47,803 nt of DNA from an uncultured bacterium. Its GTDB lineage: Bacteria > Pseudomonadota > Gammaproteobacteria > Burkholderiales > CAIKXV01. Location: contig CAIQON010000352.1 in NCBI GenBank assembly GCA_903873475.1, positions 1 through 47,803 of the forward strand. The letters are read 5' to 3'. Of this stretch, positions 42,099 through 47,803 are shown in pieces. The notes under the pieces were generated by a model, which saw only the letters and a program-made list of their open reading frames with translations, was not told the DNA's origin and made no database searches. The first letter of the stretch is position 1, and every line of letters begins with the position of its first letter. Both the position numbers and the translations under genes were made by a program.

Positions 42099-44053
42099 AC
42101 GCACCGCCACAGGGGGCGCAGCAGCCTGGCCCGGAAGCGGGTACGGGTACGGGTGCGCCAGGCGACGCGGCCGCCGGCGCGCGGCACGACCCGCGTGTCC
42201 AGGCGCTGGCCCTTGCCGCGCTGGGCGTCGTCTTCGGCGACATCGGCACCAGCCCGCTGTATGCGATGAAGGAAGTGTTCTCGGAGGCCTACGCGGTCAC
42301 CGCGACCCACGACCATGTGCTGGGCGCGGTGTCGCTGGTGCTCTGGTCGTTGATGCTGGTGGTGTCGGTGAAGTACGTGATGTTCATCATGCGCGCCGAC
42401 AACCGCGGCGAGGGCGGCATCATGGCGCTCATCGCGCTGGTGCTGCGCGGCACCGAAGCGCCGGGCGACGCCGTCAAGCGCCGGCTGCTGATGATCCTCG
42501 GCATCTTCGGCGCCGCGCTGTTCTACGGTGATGGCGCCATCACGCCGGCCATATCGGTGCTGTCGGCGGTCGAGGGGCTGAACGTGATCGCGCCGTCGCT
42601 CTCGTCCTGGGTGCTGCCGATCACCCTGGGCGTGCTGATCGGGCTGTTCCTGATCCAGCGCAAGGGCACAGGCACCGTGGGCCGACTGTTCGGGCCGATC
42701 ACCCTCGCGTGGTTCCTCGCGCTGGGCATCGGCGGCATCGCCAGCATCGTGCAGACCCCCGAAGTGCTGGCAGCGGTGCATCCGGGCTACGGCCTTGCAT
42801 TCCTGGTCGAGCAGCGCTTCTCTGCGGTATTCGTCCTCGGCGCGGTCGTGCTGGCGGTGACCGGGGCCGAAGCGCTGTATGCCGACATGGGCCACTTCGG
42901 GCGCAGGCCGATCCGCCTCGCCTGGTTCGGGCTGGTGCTGCCGGCACTGATGCTCACCTACTTCGGGCAGGCCGCAGTGATGCTGCGCGACCCGACCGCC
43001 ATCCGCAATCCGTTCTACCTGATGTTCCCCGACTGGGCGCAGGCACCGATGCTCCTGCTTGCAACGGCAGCCACGGTGATCGCCTCGCAGGCGGTGATCT
43101 CGGGCGCGTTCTCGATGACCCGGCAGGCGATCCAGCTCGGCTACTGCCCGCGGCTGGCGATCGTGCACACCTCGGAGAACGAGATCGGACAGGTCTACAT
43201 CCCGTGGGTCAACTGGATGCTGCTTGCCGCAGTGATCGCGCTGGTGCTGGGCTTCCAGTCGTCGGGCGCGCTGGCCTCGGCCTACGGCATCGCGGTCACC
43301 GGCACCATGGCCATCGATACGGTGCTGGCAGCGGTCGTGTTCCGCCGGATCTGGGGCTGGAGCTACCTGCGTACAGGCGCATTCCTCACCGTGTTCCTGG
43401 CTATCGACCTTGCCTTCTTCGGCGCCAACACGCTCAAGGTGCTCGATGGCGGCTGGTTCCCCCTGGCCCTGGGCCTGATCGGGTTCACGCTGCTCACCAC
43501 CTGGAAGCGCGGCCGCGAACTGCTGATGGGCAGCCTGCGCGAATCGGCCATCGACCTCAAGCCGTTCATCGAAGGGCTGATCCGCCATCCGCCGTCGCGT
43601 GTCGAAGGCACGGCCGTGTTCCTCACCGCCGATCGCGACGGCGTGCCGCATGCGATGCTGCACAATCTGCTGCACAACAAGGTACTGCACGAGCGGGTAT
43701 TCCTGCTCACGGTGGTCATCGCCGACGTGCCCTACGTTGCCCATGAACAACGCATCGCCGTCGAACCGCTGGGCAACGGCTTCTACCGCGTGCTGATCCA
43801 CTTCGGCTTCCGGGACATCCCGGACGTGCCGGCCGCCATGGCGCACCTGCCCGCCCTGGGCCAGCCGTTCGAGATGATGGCGACTTCTTTCTTCCTGTCG
43901 CGCGAGACCGTGGTGCCGACAGTCAGGGCGGGCATGGCGCTCTGGCGGGAGCGGCTGTTCGCGACCATGGCCCGCAATGCCGGCAGCGCTGCAGCCTACT
44001 TCCGGCTGCCGCCGAACCGCGTGATCGAGCTGGGCACGCAGGTGGAGATCTGA
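42095..44053 (+). CDS. kup: Kup-type potassium uptake transporter
   Basis: A 652-residue KUP/HAK potassium-proton symporter. The start of the core is unmistakable ([20 protein letters not shown], then a [19 protein letters not shown] block and [20 protein letters not shown]). About twelve membrane helices occupy residues 35-450, and a soluble C-terminal domain of about 190 residues follows. The start is TTG at 42095, overlapping the fbp stop as TTGA, with GGAAGCGGG upstream; the resulting length fits the family. A 35-residue glycine/alanine-rich extension precedes the first helix. It ends 4 bases from the end of the convergent AraC-family gene, leaving no room for a separate terminator. Confidence 0.95.
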   Translation: MNAPPQGAQQPGPEAGTGTGAPGDAAAGARHDPRVQALALAALGVVFGDIGTSPLYAMKEVFSEAYAVTATHDHVLGAVSLVLWSLMLVVSVKYVMFIMRADNRGEGGIMALIALVLRGTEAPGDAVKRRLLMILGIFGAALFYGDGAITPAISVLSAVEGLNVIAPSLSSWVLPITLGVLIGLFLIQRKGTGTVGRLFGPITLAWFLALGIGGIASIVQTPEVLAAVHPGYGLAFLVEQRFSAVFVLGAVVLAVTGAEALYADMGHFGRRPIRLAWFGLVLPALMLTYFGQAAVMLRDPTAIRNPFYLMFPDWAQAPMLLLATAATVIASQAVISGAFSMTRQAIQLGYCPRLAIVHTSENEIGQVYIPWVNWMLLAAVIALVLGFQSSGALASAYGIAVTGTMAIDTVLAAVVFRRIWGWSYLRTGAFLTVFLAIDLAFFGANTLKVLDGGWFPLALGLIGFTLLTTWKRGRELLMGSLRESAIDLKPFIEGLIRHPPSRVEGTAVFLTADRDGVPHAMLHNLLHNKVLHERVFLLTVVIADVPYVAHEQRIAVEPLGNGFYRVLIHFGFRDIPDVPAAMAHLPALGQPFEMMATSFFLSRETVVPTVRAGMALWRERLFATMARNAGSAAAYFRLPPNRVIELGTQVEI

Positions 44054-44057
44054 CGGC

Positions 44058-45038
44058 TCAGCGTACGCTGCCTCCGCGCAGGCGCTGCGCCGTGGCGGAC
44101 GGCAACTCGCCGAACATCTGCCGGTAGTCGGCGGCGAACTGGCCGAGGTGCCAGAAGCCCCAGTCGAGCGCTGCATCGGTGACGGCGGAGCCGCCCAGCA
44201 GCGCCCTGCGTGCACCGTTGAAGCGCAGCGCACGCAGGTATGCGATCGGGCTCAGTCCGAGGACGTCCTGGAAACAATACTGCAGCGTGCGCCGGCTGAC
44301 CTCGAGCGCGGCGCACAGGCGGGCGACGTTCATCGGCTCGTGGGGCGCTGCATCGATCAGTTCACGCGCGCGGGCAACGAGGGACCAGCGGGCGCGCAAC
44401 TGCATCGGCATGGCGGCTGGCGAACCGGCGCCCTCGAGCAGTTCGCACACGTTCGCGACGATCGCGTCTTTCAGCGCGGCACGTGCATGGCGGTTCTCCA
44501 CGAGTTCCGGCGTGGACGAGAAAGCCTCGACCACGCCGCACACCAGACGGCGCATCGATTCCAGTGCATGCGGGTGGGCGGCACGTACATGGGCGCGGTC
44601 GCCCAGGCGCGCTAGCAGGTCGGCGCGGGAAGGGATCGCACCTGGCGCGGACATGAACTCCGGCGAAAGCGCGACACCGGCCACCTGGTGGTCGGCGGGA
44701 GAACAGAACTCGAAGCCGTCGCGGCCCGAATACAGGTAGGCCTGGTCGAGCGTGCAGGCGCTGCCGCAGAACCGCGCAGCGCCGTCGAGCCGCAACGGTA
44801 CCGCCACGGCCAGCGAGCCATGTGCGAGGTGCCCCCGCTGCAGCAGCGCGCGGTTCGCCGATTCGATGAACACATAGATAGTGTCGAATGTGACTGCACG
44901 GACGGTCCCTTCGAAAGCCCCGCGCGACAGTTGCCAGTAGGCCTGGTTCCATCCGGGCAGGACGGCGGCCTGTTCCTGTGCGTCTGCGCAATGGAAAGCG
45001 GCGACGGGCGCTTCCACGCATTGCACGTGCTGGGACAT
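44058..45038 (-). CDS. AraC-family transcriptional regulator
   Basis: A 326-residue regulator. The C-terminal double helix-turn-helix spans about 225-320, with NVARLCAALEVSRRTLQYCF and GLSPIAYLRALRFNGARRAL, then DAALDWGFWHLGQFAADYRQ and a closing FGELPSATAQRLRGG. The N-terminal sensing domain (QLSRGAFEGTVRAVTF, then ALLQRGHLAHGSLAVAVPL) resembles the EutR-like branch rather than a sugar-binding cupin; the ligand is unknown. GGAGG lies five bases before the ATG. It is divergent from the phytase-like esterase gene across 311 bases with paired repeats, so it probably controls that gene and itself. Confidence 0.9.
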   Translation of the reverse strand: MSQHVQCVEAPVAAFHCADAQEQAAVLPGWNQAYWQLSRGAFEGTVRAVTFDTIYVFIESANRALLQRGHLAHGSLAVAVPLRLDGAARFCGSACTLDQAYLYSGRDGFEFCSPADHQVAGVALSPEFMSAPGAIPSRADLLARLGDRAHVRAAHPHALESMRRLVCGVVEAFSSTPELVENRHARAALKDAIVANVCELLEGAGSPAAMPMQLRARWSLVARARELIDAAPHEPMNVARLCAALEVSRRTLQYCFQDVLGLSPIAYLRALRFNGARRALLGGSAVTDAALDWGFWHLGQFAADYRQMFGELPSATAQRLRGGSVR

Positions 45039-45349
45039 CGGTGCCTCCAGAGGAACGGTCGGGGAGCGAGCGGAGACGTTCGGCGAGGCGGGCGCAACGG
45101 CGCGAACGACGGCAGACCCGCTGATCGTAGTACTCGTTTGTTGCCGGAATTCGATGCTGCGGATGTCGGTGGCGGTTGCCGAATTCCGATAGCGACCGCC
45201 CGGGCCATCGCCTACTTTCTGGCCTCCGCCGGTACACCGTGCGGCCTGATCGAGTTGCGACCGGCCGCGCGCGGCGGCGCCCCTCCCCTTACCGCCCGGC
45301 GCGACCGCTCGCCGGGTAGATGTCGAATCCCCTGAACCGGAGACAGTCC
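45039..45349. other. Divergent intergenic region between AraC regulator and esterase
   Basis: These 311 bases hold the promoters of two divergent genes. A less GC-rich patch lies at about 45118-45190 with the repeat pair described separately. GGAGG at the left end serves the regulator and GGAGA at the right end the esterase. No coding frame of interest was seen. Confidence 0.6.
45141..45191. promoter_or_regulatory. Paired EcoRI-centred repeats, candidate AraC-type operator
   Basis: CGGAATTCG (45145-45153) and CGAATTCCG (45180-45188) are exact inverted complements, and each is preceded by TTGC(C), so the two sites also align as direct repeats starting 35 bases apart. They sit midway between the divergent regulator and esterase genes, where an AraC-type protein would bind. 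The repeats are seen; the binding is inferred. Confidence 0.4.
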
Positions 45350-46744
45350 ATGAGCTACAGTCTGGTGTCGCTCGTCCGTCCGATGGCCATTGCATGCACC
45401 CTCGGGGTGTCGGCGATGATCGCCGCCCCGGATGCCGCCGCAGCACAGGCCTTCCCTGCAACACTGGTCGGGCAGGCCATCCTGCCGGCCGCGTCGTTCA
45501 CCAAGCCACCGGCCGACGCCCCGGCCTCGATGGCAGTATCCGGGCGCTACACCCATCCCGACACCCGCCGCCGCGAGCAGATCGGCTCGATCCCGGGCAT
45601 CTCGTTCCTGTCCGATCCCAAGGCGCCGCGCTTCACCGGCGTAGACACGCCGTTCAAGGGCCAGCCGATCCAGGGGTTCTCCGGCATCAAGTGGATGAAG
45701 GACGGCACTGCCTGGGTGACCGGCGACAACGGCTTCGGCACGCGCGCCAACTCCCCCGACGCGATGCTGATGTTCTACCACGTGCGCTTCGACTGGAAGA
45801 CGCACCAGATCGTCATCCTGCGTACGGTATTCCTGCACGACCCGGACGGCGTCCTGCCGTTCAATATCGTCAACTCGGCTAGCAAGACCCGCTACCTGAC
45901 CGGCGCCGATCTCGACATCGAGTCGATCCAGATCATCGGCGACAACTTCTGGTTCGGAGACGAACTCGGCCCGTACCTGATCCGCACCGACCGCAACGGC
46001 AAGGTCACCGGGATGTTCGAGACGGTGATCGACGGCCGTGTCGTACGCTCGCCCGACCACTTCGCCGTCACCACGCCGAACGTGCCGGGCCAGTTCAACA
46101 CGGTAGTGCGCCGTTCGCGCGGTTTCGAGGGCATGGCAGCCTCGCCCGACGGCCGGTTCCTGTATCCCCTGCTCGAAGGCCCGATCTGGAACGAGGCCAC
46201 CAAGGGCTGGGAGATGGCTGACGGCCGCGAGGCGCTGCGCATCCTCGAGTTCGACGTGCAGAAGGCGGCCTACACCGGCCGCTCCTGGCGCTACCAGCTC
46301 GAAGTCAACGGCCACAACATCGGCGACTTCAACATGATCGACGGCAACACCGCGCTGATCGTCGAGCGGGACAACCGGGAAGGCATCCCCGAGCTCGCCT
46401 GCAACGGTCCGGCACGTGCCGACTGCTACAACGCACCAGCCCAGTTCAAGCGGGTCTACAAGATCGACCTTGGCGGCACTGCACCCGACGGCGTCGTGCG
46501 CAAGATCGGCTACATCGACCTGCTCAACATCGCAGACCCGGACAAGCGCGCAAGGCAGGGCACGATCGCCGGCCGGTTCACGATGCCGTTCTGGTGCATC
46601 GAGAACGTCGACATCGTCGATGCGGACCACATCATCGTCGGCAATGACAACAACCTGACCGTGGGTGCCGGCCGCGAGCCCGGCAAGCACGAGGACAACG
46701 AGTTCGTGCTGCTGCGCGTGAGCGAGTTCCTGCGGGCTCTGTGA
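45350..46744 (+). CDS. Secreted phytase-like esterase
   Basis: A 464-residue exported protein of the esterase-like activity of phytase family, a beta-propeller. The signal peptide covers about residues 1-32 (ACTLGVSAMIAAPDAAAAQA). Propeller-type strands include GFSGIKWMKDGTAWVTGDNG, FWFGDELGPYLIRTDRNGKV, GFEGMAASPDGRFLYPLLEG and a late IENVDIVDADHIIVGNDNN. Acidic and asparagine clusters in these loops suggest metal binding. ATG at 45350 is preferred over one at 45320 because GGAGA lies eight bases upstream and the signal peptide follows. The substrate is unknown. A strong terminator lies 34 bases after the stop, so it is monocistronic. Confidence 0.88.
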   Translation: MSYSLVSLVRPMAIACTLGVSAMIAAPDAAAAQAFPATLVGQAILPAASFTKPPADAPASMAVSGRYTHPDTRRREQIGSIPGISFLSDPKAPRFTGVDTPFKGQPIQGFSGIKWMKDGTAWVTGDNGFGTRANSPDAMLMFYHVRFDWKTHQIVILRTVFLHDPDGVLPFNIVNSASKTRYLTGADLDIESIQIIGDNFWFGDELGPYLIRTDRNGKVTGMFETVIDGRVVRSPDHFAVTTPNVPGQFNTVVRRSRGFEGMAASPDGRFLYPLLEGPIWNEATKGWEMADGREALRILEFDVQKAAYTGRSWRYQLEVNGHNIGDFNMIDGNTALIVERDNREGIPELACNGPARADCYNAPAQFKRVYKIDLGGTAPDGVVRKIGYIDLLNIADPDKRARQGTIAGRFTMPFWCIENVDIVDADHIIVGNDNNLTVGAGREPGKHEDNEFVLLRVSEFLRAL

Positions 46745-46777
46745 GCCGATCACGTTCCACGCAGTAGAGGCATGGGC

Positions 46778-46804
46778 AAGGGCGACTTCGGTCGCCCTTT
46801 CTTC
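46778..46804 (+). terminator. Intrinsic terminator with UUCG tetraloop
   Basis: AAGGGCGAC and GTCGCCCTT pair over nine bases around a TTCG loop closed by C-G, one of the most stable RNA tetraloops, followed by a T-rich TTCTTC tract. It ends the phytase-like esterase transcript. Confidence 0.9.
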
Positions 46805-46924
46805 ATTCCGACCCGGTGGGACCCCCTACCCGCGACCTTCGAATCGCAGTAGATTGCAGGCTTGCGCGCCGCGCGACCGCGTTCGACCACGAACCGCGGC
46901 CACTCTCGGGGGGGAGACGACAGC

Positions 46925-47803
46925 ATGAGCATGATGACCGACGAAGACCTGGCACGACTGGCACCAGCGGAATCCTCGCTGTTCGCCTCGCCAATACCCG
47001 TGCAGTCCGTGTCCTCCGACGAGTTCATGCCAGCGCCGCAGACCGAGCGCCAGCGCGAGTTCGAGGCCCGCGTGAAGGCCATCGGCACGGAGCTCGCCGG
47101 GCACCAGGGCATGACCCGGCGCGCCTTCTTCAAGACCTCCGCCGGCATGGCTGCCGCCTTCGTCGCGATGAACGAGACCTTCGGCCCGCTTTACATGGTG
47201 AGCCGTGCCGAGGCAGCCACGCCCGAGATGGCCAATGCCCGCTCGGCTGCGCTGAAGGGCCAGTTCATCATGGACATGCACACCCACTTCCTGCGCGACG
47301 ACACGCGGCTGGAAGGCTTCGTGCGCTCGCGCGAAGCGGTCGGCAAGTCCGGCTGGAACCCGGCCCTCGCCGGCAAGCCGCAGACCATAGAAGACCTGAA
47401 GTTCGCGAACTACTTCAAGGAGATCTACCTCGACAGCGACACCAAGGTCGCGCTGATCTCCGGCTCGGGTTCCGAGGACCCGCGCGACTGGTTCCTCACC
47501 AACGAGATGAAGGCCGACGCGCGCAGCAACGTGAACAGGCAGAGCGGCACGAAGCGCATGTTCTCGCATGCGATCTTCATGCCGGGCATGCCCGGCTGGC
47601 TCGAGAAGGTCGACCACGACCTCGAAGTGCTGAAGCCGGATTCGTTCAAGGGCTACACGGTCGGCGACAACACGAACAAGCAGCTGGCGCGCCACCCCTG
47701 GCACCTGGACGACGAAAAGCTGATGTACCCGTTCTACGAGAAGCTGGTGAAGGCGAGCAAGGCGAACCCGAGCCTCGCCAACGTCTGCGTGCACAAAGGC
47801 CTG
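46925..47803 (+). CDS. Tat-exported amidohydrolase-family enzyme, 5' part
   Basis: The window ends within this gene; 293 codons are present without a stop. After an unusually long N-terminal leader of about 60 residues comes a twin-arginine motif, TRRAFFKTSAGMAAAF, so the folded protein is expected in the periplasm. The enzyme domain begins FIMDMHTHFLRDD, whose His-x-His is the first metal-binding pair of amidohydrolases. Later visible segments are ALISGSGSEDPRDWFLT and FSHAIFMPGMPGWLEKVDHD. This fits the Amidohydro_2 type of metal-dependent hydrolase; remaining metal ligands lie beyond the window. ATG at 46925 has GGAG eight bases upstream inside a run of G. The substrate is unknown. Confidence 0.87.
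   Translation, partial: MSMMTDEDLARLAPAESSLFASPIPVQSVSSDEFMPAPQTERQREFEARVKAIGTELAGHQGMTRRAFFKTSAGMAAAFVAMNETFGPLYMVSRAEAATPEMANARSAALKGQFIMDMHTHFLRDDTRLEGFVRSREAVGKSGWNPALAGKPQTIEDLKFANYFKEIYLDSDTKVALISGSGSEDPRDWFLTNEMKADARSNVNRQSGTKRMFSHAIFMPGMPGWLEKVDHDLEVLKPDSFKGYTVGDNTNKQLARHPWHLDDEKLMYPFYEKLVKASKANPSLANVCVHKGL

Overview
This is a GC-rich bacterial window with the gene habits of a betaproteobacterium, most likely Burkholderiales: several Bug-type (TctC-like) solute receptors, tightly packed operons with 4-nt stop/start overlaps, and frequent GTG/TTG starts. That placement is inferred from gene content; there is no rRNA or housekeeping marker here. No tRNA, rRNA, insertion sequence or CRISPR array was seen.

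Left edge (1-2208): a Bug receptor, a BrnT/BrnA toxin-antitoxin pair with its own promoter, and a C-terminally truncated HTH antitoxin. Bases 2210-18123 (minus strand) form one compact operon of 14 genes, read from right to left: VirB8-, VirB9- and VirB10-like proteins, a PilL-like fusion, a PilN-type lipoprotein secretin, PilO2-like and PilO-like inner-membrane proteins, a PilB/GspE-type assembly ATPase, a PilC/GspF-type platform protein, the major prepilin, a pilin-like protein, a PilT-type retraction ATPase, a large minor prepilin, a PilP-like protein and a lytic transglycosylase. It joins the envelope-spanning core of a type IV secretion system to a type IVb pilus, and it lacks VirB4, VirB6, VirD4 and relaxase genes. 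This is the most interesting object in the window.

Bases 18230-23604 (minus strand) hold four Bug receptors around an acyl-CoA dehydrogenase. Bases 23711-38460 (plus strand) hold a signalling block: HisKA_2 histidine kinase, ANTAR response regulator, two methyl-accepting proteins, CheY, a STAS protein, CheA, CheW, CheB, a BLUF blue-light sensor and a multi-PAS GGDEF-EAL protein whose reading frame is broken by one base. No CheR is present. CheA and the pilus assembly ATPase both carry an MshEN-like segment, a fold that binds cyclic di-GMP in MshE, so the pilus and the signalling block may share that second messenger (inference).

Right part (38514-47803): a thiamine-diphosphate enzyme, a TauE/SafE-type permease, fructose-1,6-bisphosphatase translationally coupled to the Kup potassium transporter, an AraC-family regulator divergent from a secreted phytase-like esterase with a UUCG-loop terminator, and the start of a Tat-exported amidohydrolase cut by the window end.
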